From positions 1 to 64,000 of the forward strand of contig JAUNEN010000003.1 in the NCBI GenBank assembly GCA_030525525.1: DNA of 64,000 nt, given 5' to 3'. Source of the stretch: Erysipelotrichaceae bacterium (lineage in GTDB: Bacteria > Bacillota_I > Bacilli_A > Erysipelotrichales > Erysipelotrichaceae). Shown here piece by piece: positions 37,139 to 44,634 of this stretch; position 1 is the first letter of the stretch, and every line of letters begins with the position of its first letter. Below the pieces are notes generated by a model. It saw only the letters and a program-made list of their open reading frames with translations. It ran no database searches and was not told the DNA's origin. The position numbers were made by a program, and so were the translations under genes.

Positions 37139-37423
37139 TCAATCAATCACATACCTACAGGCTGGCTTGACTGGCATTATATAGATAAATATCCGGTTGA
37201 TGTTGTATTCAGCGGACATTATCATGGCGGCATGATCAGAATACCGCTGATTGAAAGAGGAGTATTTGCACCTTATGTGGGGCTGTTTCCGCCTTATACA
37301 AAAGGAATGTTTGTCGGTGAAAAGGCAACGTGTATACTATCAGCAGGTTTAGGTTCAGAACATTGGGTGCCGAGGATTAACAATCCTCCTGAAATTGTTG
37401 TTGATCTTGTTCCTGGAAATTGA
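37139..37423 (+). pseudogene. 3' fragment of a second metallophosphoesterase gene
   Basis: In frame from about 37139 it reads SINHIPTGWLDWHYIDKYPV, then VFSGHYHGGMIRIPLIERGVF and AGLGSEHWVPRINNPPE, ending VDLVPGN. This is nearly the last third of the intact enzyme at 33195 (NHIPTQWVDWNYIDKYEI, FSGHYHGGIIRIP). The N-terminal two thirds, including the first metal ligands, are missing, so it is not functional. It keeps the same spacing to the following acyltransferase as the intact copy does to its remnant. Confidence 0.88.
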
Positions 37424-37439
37424 TTGAGTGAGGGATTGA

Positions 37440-38471
37440 ATGGGTATATTTATTCTGCTTCTGGCTTGCCTGATTGTTTATAAAATCAGCTTCAGCAGCT
37501 TTCAAAACGAATATCTTGGAAAAGAACAGAGTATTGCGATTAAGGGGATCTTTGCTGTCATTATCTTTTTATCGCATTCAAGAGGATATATTGAAATCGG
37601 GAACAGTTTTCTGGATCATCTGTTTATGCTTGTTATGCATGCTGTCGGGCAATCCATGGTTTCAATGTTTTTCTTCTATTCGGGATACGGAATTCTGCTG
37701 TCTTATCAGAATAAGATGGATTATGAAAAACATTTTTTCAGAAATCGTTTGATCAAGACATTGATTCATTTCGATCTGGCTGTTTTTCTTTATGTGATTC
37801 TGAATCTCTGCTTTGGGAAAATCTACTCATTGAAAACATATCTGTTAAGCATGATCGGATTAGTTTCCATACGTAATTCCAACTGGTTTATATGTGTGAT
37901 TCTCATGCTTTATCTGATTACGTGGATTTCATTTGTGATGATAAATATGTTCCATGTGAAGAAGAAAGAGAATATCTGCTATATTGTTTTGTGCTTATCT
38001 TTGCTGATGTGGGTGCTACTGTATCAGATGAAGTTAAATGGATATTGGTATAATACATTGCTTTGCTATCCTGTCGGTATGATCTATGGAAGATATAAAG
38101 ATGAGATCACATCCTTGCTGAGAGATCATAAGAAGTATGTTCTTTCTTTGATCTGTATATTGGGAATCATGCTGATGTGCTATATGCTGCGGGGAAACAA
38201 TGTGATATACAGCATCTACTCAATCATGTTTTCTTTGATGGTTGTATTCATGACATCTAGAGTTCGTATTCAGAATCAGATATTGTTATGGATCGGGAAG
38301 TATTCGTTTTCAATTTACATCCTTCAGAGAATACCTATGATTCTGCTGAGTCATTTCGGTGTTGAGAATGAAATAGTGTTTGTTATATTGGCATGGATCT
38401 GTACTGCATTAATGGCATACTGCTTTGAGATGATATTGAAATGGGTTGATCGGAATGTTATTCATTGCTGA
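37440..38471 (+). CDS. Membrane acyltransferase (acyltransferase 3 family)
   Basis: 343 residues, about ten hydrophobic segments. SIAIKGIFAVIIFLSHSRGYIE near 27-48 holds the conserved His. SMFFFYSGYGILLSYQNK near 75-92 and SNWFICVILMLYLITW near 142-157 are also family-like. The acceptor is probably a sugar hydroxyl in the polymer. The first ~55 codons exist again, broken, at 34078-34267. AGGGA just before the ATG is the ribosome site. Four bases separate its stop from the longest frame of the next gene. Confidence 0.87.
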   Translation: MGIFILLLACLIVYKISFSSFQNEYLGKEQSIAIKGIFAVIIFLSHSRGYIEIGNSFLDHLFMLVMHAVGQSMVSMFFFYSGYGILLSYQNKMDYEKHFFRNRLIKTLIHFDLAVFLYVILNLCFGKIYSLKTYLLSMIGLVSIRNSNWFICVILMLYLITWISFVMINMFHVKKKENICYIVLCLSLLMWVLLYQMKLNGYWYNTLLCYPVGMIYGRYKDEITSLLRDHKKYVLSLICILGIMLMCYMLRGNNVIYSIYSIMFSLMVVFMTSRVRIQNQILLWIGKYSFSIYILQRIPMILLSHFGVENEIVFVILAWICTALMAYCFEMILKWVDRNVIHC

Positions 38472-38498
38472 ATTGTGTACAATAGAGCCGGTGAACAG

Positions 38499-39674
38499 AT
38501 GAACAAAGAAACAGCTGAAAACATATTCCGGATATTAAAAGCATTCATCTTTGATGAGAAGCCTGTATTGACTGACGGCTGTGACTGGGATGAAATCTTT
38601 TACTATGCAAGGATTCATTCACAGGCAGGGATTGCAGGCTATGTGATACTGAAATATCAGCTTTGTGAAGATCCGCAAATCTGCGCGAAGTTTGAGAACG
38701 AAATGATCCATACATACGGTTATCAATATCGCAGACGCAGACAGATGGAAAAGCTGATCGGGATATTGAATGAACATCATATAGACCATCTGATTATGAA
38801 GGGATATATCATCAAGGATCTTTATCCTGTACCTGAATTGAGATGGTACGGGGATATTGACTTTGTGATTCATAAAGAAGACAGAATTAAAGTTGATGAG
38901 CTGATGAAGAGTCTCGGTTATAAGGTTTATGAAGCCTGGGAGCCGGTATATACTTACAAAAAAGATACGGAATATTATGAAATCCATACTGAAATACTGG
39001 ATTCGGAAATCAATAACGGCACTCAGAAAGAATATTTCCGTGACTGTTGGCAGCATGTTTCCGGACGTAACGGATCAACATATTATTTCAGAAGGGAATA
39101 CCATTTTATTTACCTCATTGCGCATCTTGCCAAGCATGCTTCAAGAAGGGGAGCCGGACTGCGTATGTATCTGGATATTGCGCTGATCATCAGACAATAC
39201 AGGGATTCCATGGACTGGTCATATATACTGGAACAGCTGGATGTTCTCCGGCTGAAACGGTTCTTCTATACTGTATGTACTGTATGCAGCCTCTGGTATG
39301 GAGTAAAACCTCCTTGTGAGATTGAAACCATTGATCCGGATATGATTGATCTTTTTACAGATATGACAATCGAAGGCGGTTCATTTGGCTTTCATAAGTC
39401 TAACGACGCGGTTATTACATTGAAAGAATCCGACCAGTCTGAAAGCAGGGCGGCAACCCTGTTCAGACAGATTTTCCCGCCTGCAGATGAAATCAAGGCG
39501 AGATATACATATCTGCAGAAATACAGATGGCTTCTTCCCGCTGCCTGGATTGACAGGGTTTTCCGCAACAGACATCTGCTGCTGAAAAGAATACACATGG
39601 CAAAAGATCTTGTTGCCGTTGACGAGAATGAGATTCAGAAGATCCGTGATCTGAACAAAGAGATCGGCTTATAA
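38499..39674 (+). CDS. Uncharacterised nucleotidyltransferase-fold protein (NTP_transf_5-like)
   Basis: 391 residues from ATG 38499 (GGTGA upstream); a GTG frame start at 38475 is less likely. HLIMKGYIIKDLYPVPELRWYGDIDFVIHKED (about 97-128) is the core signature of the NTP_transf_5 family, with GDIDF as the metal-binding acid pair. EIHTEI near 164-169 supplies a third acid and HLAKHASRRGAGLRMYLDIALI near 212-233 follows. Proteins of this type are frequent next to capsule genes, but their reaction is not known. A fragment of a paralogue lies at 36930-37055. Confidence 0.8.
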   Translation: MNKETAENIFRILKAFIFDEKPVLTDGCDWDEIFYYARIHSQAGIAGYVILKYQLCEDPQICAKFENEMIHTYGYQYRRRRQMEKLIGILNEHHIDHLIMKGYIIKDLYPVPELRWYGDIDFVIHKEDRIKVDELMKSLGYKVYEAWEPVYTYKKDTEYYEIHTEILDSEINNGTQKEYFRDCWQHVSGRNGSTYYFRREYHFIYLIAHLAKHASRRGAGLRMYLDIALIIRQYRDSMDWSYILEQLDVLRLKRFFYTVCTVCSLWYGVKPPCEIETIDPDMIDLFTDMTIEGGSFGFHKSNDAVITLKESDQSESRAATLFRQIFPPADEIKARYTYLQKYRWLLPAAWIDRVFRNRHLLLKRIHMAKDLVAVDENEIQKIRDLNKEIGL

Positions 39675-39702
39675 AACATATACTTTAAGATAGTATACAT
39701 AA

Positions 39703-39732
39703 TTGGTCTTTTTTCGAAAAAGAATATAGAAT
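39703..39732 (+). promoter_or_regulatory. Candidate promoter for the lipoprotein gene
   Basis: TTGGTC (39703-39708), 18-base spacer, TAGAAT (39727-39732). AGGAGG follows at 39744-39749, 11 bases before ATG 39761. The -35 box is weak. Confidence 0.42.
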
Positions 39733-39760
39733 AGATACTGTTCAGGAGGAACAATACTAT

Positions 39761-40291
39761 ATGAACAGAAAAAATGCATATATGAATATACTGAAAAGCA
39801 TGCTGTCACTGACACTGGCAGCCGGCCTCACCGCCTGCGGAAACTCATCTGCCGATCATGAAGCAGACACATCGGAGTCCGGTGATGAACCCACTGTACA
39901 GACAGGTTCAGAAAACACAGTAGAAACAGATAAAGAAAACACTGATGCAGATACTTCAGGACTTGAAGTACAGGGCTCTGCGATCATTGATTACAACGGC
40001 AATGTCACAATCGTTGATGAAGAGGGAAATGTGATAGAAGAAAGTCCGTCTGATAATAACACATCAGGTCAGAGCGGCAGTTCCTCATCATCTTCGGGAA
40101 GCGGCAGCGGTTCATCGAATCAGGGATCTTCTTCCGGTTCAGGTTAAAACACCGGTTCAGCAGAAAATACAGGTTCCGGTGAAAACACAGGCGCAGGAGA
40201 GAATACCGGCTCAGGAGAATCATCTTCTGAAGAGGGCGGCTCATCAGAACAGGAACCGATTGAAGGCGGTGAAGCGACCGGCGGCTTCTGA
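39761..40291 (+). pseudogene. Repeat-rich lipoprotein gene interrupted by an in-frame TAA
   Basis: From ATG 39761 the frame encodes a lipoprotein signal (lipobox LTAC, Cys26), an acidic Thr/Glu-rich region, one ordered piece (VQGSAIIDYNGNVTIVDEEGNVIEE), then Ser/Gly-rich low complexity. TAA at 40145-40147 stops it at 128 residues. Beyond it the same frame continues through ENTGSGENTGAG-type repeats to TGA 40289-40291. The repeat pattern puts GAA where TAA stands, so one G-to-T change explains the break. The short 128-residue lipoprotein may still be made and anchored. Function unknown; a cell-surface spacer is likely. Confidence 0.75.
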
Positions 40292-40363
40292 TTGATATAA
40301 CCTGATCGGAATTGCAGACGGAAAATACAGATCAAAAAGGGTCAGAATAAAGGATATTGAAAA

Positions 40364-40410
40364 GAGAGTCCTAAACATGTGTGCATGGTTTGAGGGCTCT
40401 CTTGATGTTT
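40364..40410. terminator. Candidate terminator between converging genes
   Basis: GAGAGTCCT (40364-40372) and AGGGCTCTC (40393-40401) pair with one G-U, followed by TTGATGTTTT. It lies between the + lipoprotein gene and the - operon ending at 40551. The long loop and broken T-run lower confidence. Confidence 0.35.
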
Positions 40411-40550
40411 TAGAAGGCTTCTATACATGGTTTGCCGCTGCTGCAGATTTCACTGAACAGAGTGTTGCGGCGATTTGTGACAGCCTTGAACAGTTTATGC
40501 TGTATACGATGCTTCTTTACGAAAGAGGGGGAAGTGCGTTATCAGATATG

Positions 40551-41210
40551 CTATTCTTCATCTTCGCTTTCTTCGTAGGAATCATTCATTGCGGCTTCAA
40601 ACCTCGCAATGAGTGAAATTACACGTGACCAGAAGACAACTCTGAGCCTGTAATCTTTAATTGTATCTGCAAGTGCCATTAATAACGAAGTACGTTGGGT
40701 TTTCTGCTCAAATTCTGAATATATGATGAATCTCGCTTTTTTGAGCTCGGGAGACAGTTCCCAGAGTGATTTTTCATATTCGTCATCCTCCATTGAGCAG
40801 CTTTCTTCCAATTGATAGTAAGGAATGCGTACATCAAACCAAAGTGTAAGAAGAAAAGCTTTTCGCTCATCATCGTCAGGAAATAAATCGGTATCGTTGA
40901 ATTTGTTCCATAATTTCTCATAGAATTCATCTTCATCAACATTTGTGCTGATCAGATTCCGAAGGATTCTTCTCGTTATTTTTCCTGCTTCCGTGAATTT
41001 AAAATAATTCTCATCGGACAGATTGAAATGATCGTCTAATTGCGATAAATCAAGGTCACTGGCATCGATTCCTTTCAAGAATAAAGCAAAAATATTCTGT
41101 TGATCTTTTATGAAACAGCTGTGAATATGATCGATGATATCTGATGATAACAGCCATGGATTATTAGAGTCATTGTCAACAATCTTTTTTAATACGTCAA
41201 TCTTGTTCAT
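40551..41210 (-). CDS. Hypothetical acidic protein, third gene of nitrilase operon
   Basis: 219 residues, not recognised. It is strongly acidic, predicted mostly helical and ends in an acidic tail (ESEDEE); no signal peptide or membrane segment. SPELKKARFIIYSEFEQKTQRTSLLMALADTI (about 153-184) looks like a long helix. The gene starts inside the stop of the winged-helix gene (ATGA overlap, 41207-41210), so the two are translationally coupled and probably work together. An adaptor or inhibitor role is possible but not supported by any motif. Confidence 0.75.
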   Translation of the reverse strand: MNKIDVLKKIVDNDSNNPWLLSSDIIDHIHSCFIKDQQNIFALFLKGIDASDLDLSQLDDHFNLSDENYFKFTEAGKITRRILRNLISTNVDEDEFYEKLWNKFNDTDLFPDDDERKAFLLTLWFDVRIPYYQLEESCSMEDDEYEKSLWELSPELKKARFIIYSEFEQKTQRTSLLMALADTIKDYRLRVVFWSRVISLIARFEAAMNDSYEESEDEE

Positions 41211-42052
41211 AAAGTTTCCAACCTTTTATTCTGATCTGCATTGATCAGCAATGTATCCATATTGATATTTCTTATGTAATTTGAATCCTCGGCTTGCAGA
41301 TTTGCGGCCCTGACTAAAAACAGTGATGCGGATGCGGAATTTTTGCGGGTATTAACAATAGAATCTGTCCTGATTTCCGAAACTGATTTCTGATTCATCG
41401 GTTCATTCAGATGTTCCAGTATAGAATCTAATTTTTCGGAGACTACATCATATCCACCGGATAAATCATGATTCATTGATGAAGCCAGATAGTTCTCGTA
41501 ATATCTTTTTCCTGCAGGAGTGATTCGATAGCTGACCGTCCGGCCTTCTCTGATCAACTCAACTGCATTTGATGTGACAAGACGTTTCATAATATTGGAA
41601 AGAGCGTTAGAAGCCAGTGAAGTCTGTTTTATTAATTCTGCATTCGTTACCCAATCGTAATTTTTGCCTGCTTCATAAAGGATATGAAGAATACGTTTGG
41701 ATGAGGGTTTGCTGCTGCTCAGTAATTCTGAAATGGCAGAATCGATTCTTTTTATTTCTTCCTCCTGTCTGTACAGATATTCAAATACTTCAATAATGCC
41801 GCTTAATCTGCCTGCTTCGTAATCGACTGTACTGTCTCCTCCGTTCAGCCTCCTGTTAATCCGTCTGATCAGCCGTGACCACATTGTGAGCAGCTTATAA
41901 GTTTTGTCATGTGATTCTTTTGACCATGATGAGGCCAGTTCATAAAGAGAAGACTCTGCTGCTTCGTAGAGAGCTTTATATGCATCTGACCCGGCTTCAC
42001 TGACTGCCGAGAGCAACAGTGCATGTGTTTCGTTTGTTTCCATTATTATCAT
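41207..42052 (-). CDS. Winged-helix DNA-binding protein (MarR/ArsR-like domain in the middle)
   Basis: 281 residues. Residues 1-110 are helical (EAAESSLYELASSW and others). Residues about 115-190 form a winged helix: SKRILHILYEAGKNYDWVT, then recognition-helix region NALSNIMKRLVTSNAVELI and wing REGRTVSYRITPAGKRYYENYL. The last 90 residues are less ordered. It is probably a transcription regulator of its own operon, though HTH parts also occur in toxin and defence systems. The AUG at 42052 has no adjacent ribosome site; AAAGGAG lies beyond an 11-bp hairpin (see 42054-42103). A second in-frame ATG is at 42043. Confidence 0.75.
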   Translation of the reverse strand: MIIMETNETHALLLSAVSEAGSDAYKALYEAAESSLYELASSWSKESHDKTYKLLTMWSRLIRRINRRLNGGDSTVDYEAGRLSGIIEVFEYLYRQEEEIKRIDSAISELLSSSKPSSKRILHILYEAGKNYDWVTNAELIKQTSLASNALSNIMKRLVTSNAVELIREGRTVSYRITPAGKRYYENYLASSMNHDLSGGYDVVSEKLDSILEHLNEPMNQKSVSEIRTDSIVNTRKNSASASLFLVRAANLQAEDSNYIRNINMDTLLINADQNKRLETL

Positions 42053-42053
42053 G

Positions 42054-42103
42054 TATGCAGATCACAGTCATCCAGCCGGACATGATCTGCATATTTCTCC
42101 TTT
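42054..42103 (-). promoter_or_regulatory. Shine-Dalgarno site and hairpin directly before the winged-helix start codon
   Basis: On the minus strand AAAGGAG (42103-42097) is followed by three A, then a perfect 11-bp inverted repeat (42093-42083 with 42064-42054) around 18 bases, one C, and the AUG at 42052. Folding would bring the ribosome site close to the AUG. Alternatively, the site serves a 31-codon leader frame beginning at 42092 and ending at 41997, or the palindrome binds the winged-helix protein. Confidence 0.6.
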
Positions 42104-42425
42104 CTGTATTATTCTGGTATTTATTTTGAAAGCAAAGTGAAATTGAGGATATCTATCAATTGATTCTGATACTTCATGGATGCTCTCTGTATTGAAAGTT
42201 TATCAGAGAAGAATTGAAAAGCAGTAATTTGTATTCAACAAAGCGAAGAGCAGATACATCTTCTCTGGGCTTGACTTTCATAAACACATACGTGCATCCA
42301 ATGTGATTATGTATAATATCAGCAGTAAAATGAATCAGTGATTCTGATCCTACATTTCAAAGAGCATTCCAATATAGCTGGATGAGTGAATACTGCGGTT
42401 GAAGCAAATGCAAACCGCTTTATAA
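42104..42425. other. Spacer between nitrilase-like and winged-helix genes
   Basis: About 320 bases without a gene. AT-rich. It contains a GCGGTT/AACCGC stem near 42396-42420. A separate promoter for the two downstream minus-strand genes probably lies here, but no convincing boxes were found. Confidence 0.4.
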
Positions 42426-42445
42426 GTCCGGGTATTCTGCCGGAC
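42426..42445 (-). terminator. Stem-loop just after the nitrilase-like gene
   Basis: GTCCGG (42426-42431) and CCGGAC (42440-42445) pair around an 8-base loop, 3 bases past the stop codon of the minus-strand gene. The following TTATAAAG is a poor T-run, so termination may be partial. Confidence 0.45.
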
Positions 42446-42448
42446 ATT

Positions 42449-43936
42449 TTATTTGTGGATATGTTTTACCTTTATTCTGCCGCTGCTGGTGATTGTGACA
42501 ATAAATACACAGCATGTATCAGGCCCGCCGCATACTCCGTTGCATTGCGGCTTCAGCAGTCTGTATGGTGAACCGTACTTAGTGCCGGCGGATCTGGTCA
42601 ATGAAACTTCTCCGACAATGCATTTACTGTTGATAGGAGTGTATACACCGCCTGGATTTGCTCTTGCAGCACAGCAATTGATGAATAAGCCGTAAGTACC
42701 GCTCTGCTTCAATCCATCCATACAGTTTTTAAAAGAGTCAATTTCAGGAGTGAAGGCAGGTACCAGAATGATCGATGCTTCAAGACTTTCACATAACATT
42801 CTTCTGTAGGAATCCATCAGAAAGTCTTTACAAATGCATACACAGATTCTGCCGATATCAGGATAATGAAACAGATACACCAGATTCTCATGATGTTCCA
42901 GATCTTCCAGTTCCCCGGGTTCCCCGACCATGTATAAGAACGGAGAATGTTTGGATTGAGAACATAAAGGAGTCAGAGAATCATCCATTACCGGTGCTTC
43001 ATTGGTTTGGTCATGCCACCAGCTTGGCATAATGATCAGAGGTCCATCACCGTCAGAGGCGTTTCTGATGATTTCGTCCGCATGACGGGACAGGTTTTCT
43101 GTGCCGTACATCTCAGGAAACATCAGCAAATGAGGTTTGTATTCGCAAGCCGTTCTGTATGCACTTTTAACTCGTCTGGTAATAAAGTCTTCGTCTGTTA
43201 AGCCGTCGATCTGAAAACGATATTCTTTTGTTCCGAATTCATTCTCATAAATAACCGGACTGTCTTTCAGAAGCCAGCGGTCGCAGATCGGAGAAAGAGC
43301 AAACGTCAACGTTGCGTTATCCGTAGTTTGCTGTAAGTGTGAATGCTTGTCGGCTATCACATTTCTGACTTCAAACAGCGTCTTGTCCTTTGTTACAAGA
43401 TCATCAGGAGTCAGTATGATCAGATTTTTCAGCCAGATCTTCTCATATCGGGTTGTGGATTTGCTCATTTTATTTCCGAAGGTTCCTAAATCAGGAAGAA
43501 GGATATATCCGGTTTCTTTTACACTTTGATCAGAATTAAGCTGTTTGAATCCGGTTGTATGATCTTTATTATTTGCTAACTTATATGCTTCCTGAGATGC
43601 TTTGAGGAGATTGTCGGGACTGAGAAAACTTTTGGCTGCATCAGATGCGAGCTGATAGACAGCGTCAGTGTTCTTTCTGAATTCTTCATTGGTTACATAT
43701 TGGTTGAATATGTCAGGCGGGATTCCATCTGTCACGATGTTTTGCAGGAGGTCTTTATCGTTTTGGCGATAATTGTCTTTTACTTCATCAATCAAATCAT
43801 CTATAAATTTCTGATATTCGCAATGAATACCGCGCGATTTGACCTGCAAGCCTGCATATCTGGTGCTGTTCTCTTTCAGATCGGACAGCAGCAAAGCGAT
43901 AAAGTCAAACAAACTGATATTTCCGCTGTGATTCAT
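42449..43936 (-). CDS. Nitrilase-superfamily protein with a long N-terminal extension
   Basis: 495 residues. The C-terminal half has a carbon-nitrogen hydrolase pattern with a complete candidate triad: Glu275 in MFPEMYG, Lys329 in QSKHSPF and Cys369 in CVCICKDF. LVPAFTPEID and GLFINCCAA follow, as in the family. Residues 1-240 have no recognised domain and make the protein much longer than ordinary amidases. Cysteines are numerous near the end. The substrate is unknown. Fusions of nitrilase domains occur in some phage-defence proteins, which makes this operon a candidate, but no known system is matched. A good promoter is at 43962-43991 and GGGGAG precedes the start. Confidence 0.75.
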   Translation of the reverse strand: MNHSGNISLFDFIALLLSDLKENSTRYAGLQVKSRGIHCEYQKFIDDLIDEVKDNYRQNDKDLLQNIVTDGIPPDIFNQYVTNEEFRKNTDAVYQLASDAAKSFLSPDNLLKASQEAYKLANNKDHTTGFKQLNSDQSVKETGYILLPDLGTFGNKMSKSTTRYEKIWLKNLIILTPDDLVTKDKTLFEVRNVIADKHSHLQQTTDNATLTFALSPICDRWLLKDSPVIYENEFGTKEYRFQIDGLTDEDFITRRVKSAYRTACEYKPHLLMFPEMYGTENLSRHADEIIRNASDGDGPLIIMPSWWHDQTNEAPVMDDSLTPLCSQSKHSPFLYMVGEPGELEDLEHHENLVYLFHYPDIGRICVCICKDFLMDSYRRMLCESLEASIILVPAFTPEIDSFKNCMDGLKQSGTYGLFINCCAARANPGGVYTPINSKCIVGEVSLTRSAGTKYGSPYRLLKPQCNGVCGGPDTCCVFIVTITSSGRIKVKHIHK

Positions 43937-43961
43937 GTCATTGCTCCCCCTTCCCGATTTC

Positions 43962-43991
43962 AGTATAGCCTAAGACAGGAAAGGAAATCAA
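43962..43991 (-). promoter_or_regulatory. Promoter of the nitrilase-like gene
   Basis: On the minus strand: TTGATT (43991-43986), 18-base spacer, TATACT (43967-43962), then the start codon at 43936. Near-consensus -10. The ribosome site GGGGAG is at 43950-43945. Confidence 0.62.
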
Positions 43992-43998
43992 TTGCGAC

Positions 43999-44026
43999 AG
44001 TTCACGAAAATAAAAATACGTGAACT
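43999..44026. promoter_or_regulatory. 8-bp palindrome upstream of the nitrilase promoter
   Basis: AGTTCACG (43999-44006) and CGTGAACT (44019-44026) are exact reverse complements with an AT-rich 12-base spacer. The site ends 8 bases before the -35 box. This is a plausible binding site for the winged-helix protein; as a terminator it would serve no known gene. Confidence 0.5.
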
Positions 44027-44585
44027 ATTTTAATAATCTGTTTTAAGCGGGCAGAATTCCGATTGTTAATTCAGCATCGAATTTACAATGAAGAAGATGA
44101 CAAATGAAGCTCATTGCTTATTTCAGATATCATCTTAAATTCGAACTGTTCAGCTTTGCCTGCCTGTTCATAAGGGCTTGTTCAGGCGGGATACATTGTT
44201 GAACATCAGTTTTTCTGAAGAGTATATGAAGTCATCAGTGAGATAAACAGCTATAGTTTTCTTAGTACATCATTAAGAAAAGAATTTTTTATGCAGAATA
44301 CCAAAATTCTCCGGCTTGATCGGAAAGAAGTCAGAAAGTCAGGCGGTGACAGCTCAGGCAGCTGTTTTTGAAATCAAAGAGAAGAAATCGAGAATACTGA
44401 AAAGCTGCTTTGAAAAGTAATTTCAATTTTCAAAAGGACAGGTATTCAAAGAACTTTGTCAGCACACAAGATATGTGTACTTCATTATTGGCTTTTTATT
44501 GCAAAAACTTGTAGAATGTAAAGGGTTTACAGGAATATTACAGCACTGATAAAAAAGGCTGATCCCTGTGGCTTCGACATCCGGA
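44027..44585. other. Gene-free divergent region
   Basis: About 560 bases without a credible gene on either strand. It holds a terminator-like element, ACAGCT-CAGGC-AGCTGT followed by TTTT (44349-44369), although no + strand gene is seen before it. A small RNA ending there is possible but unsupported by a clear promoter. Confidence 0.4.
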
Positions 44586-44616
44586 TTGACTGAAAGAAAA
44601 CGGATTCTGATTAAAT
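44586..44616 (+). promoter_or_regulatory. Weak candidate promoter for the sigma-like gene
   Basis: TTGACT (44586-44591), 19-base spacer, TTAAAT (44611-44616); ATG at 44635. The long spacer and short leader make it uncertain. No GGAAC-type ECF box was noticed. Confidence 0.28.
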
Positions 44617-44634
44617 ATAAGGGATTGAAGATTA

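Noticed and set aside
21098-40147. Stop-codon reassignment or recoding to explain the TAG at 21098 and TAA at 40145
   Set aside because: Both codons end ordinary genes elsewhere in the window and no recoding element was seen; point mutations are simpler.
40377-40616. + strand open frame of 79 codons after the lipoprotein
   Set aside because: Overlaps the end of the minus-strand operon, lacks a ribosome site and resembles no protein; a terminator-like stem covers its start.
43937-44634. tRNA or other structured RNA gene in the gap
   Set aside because: No T-loop GGTTCGAAT-type motif or cloverleaf was found on either strand.
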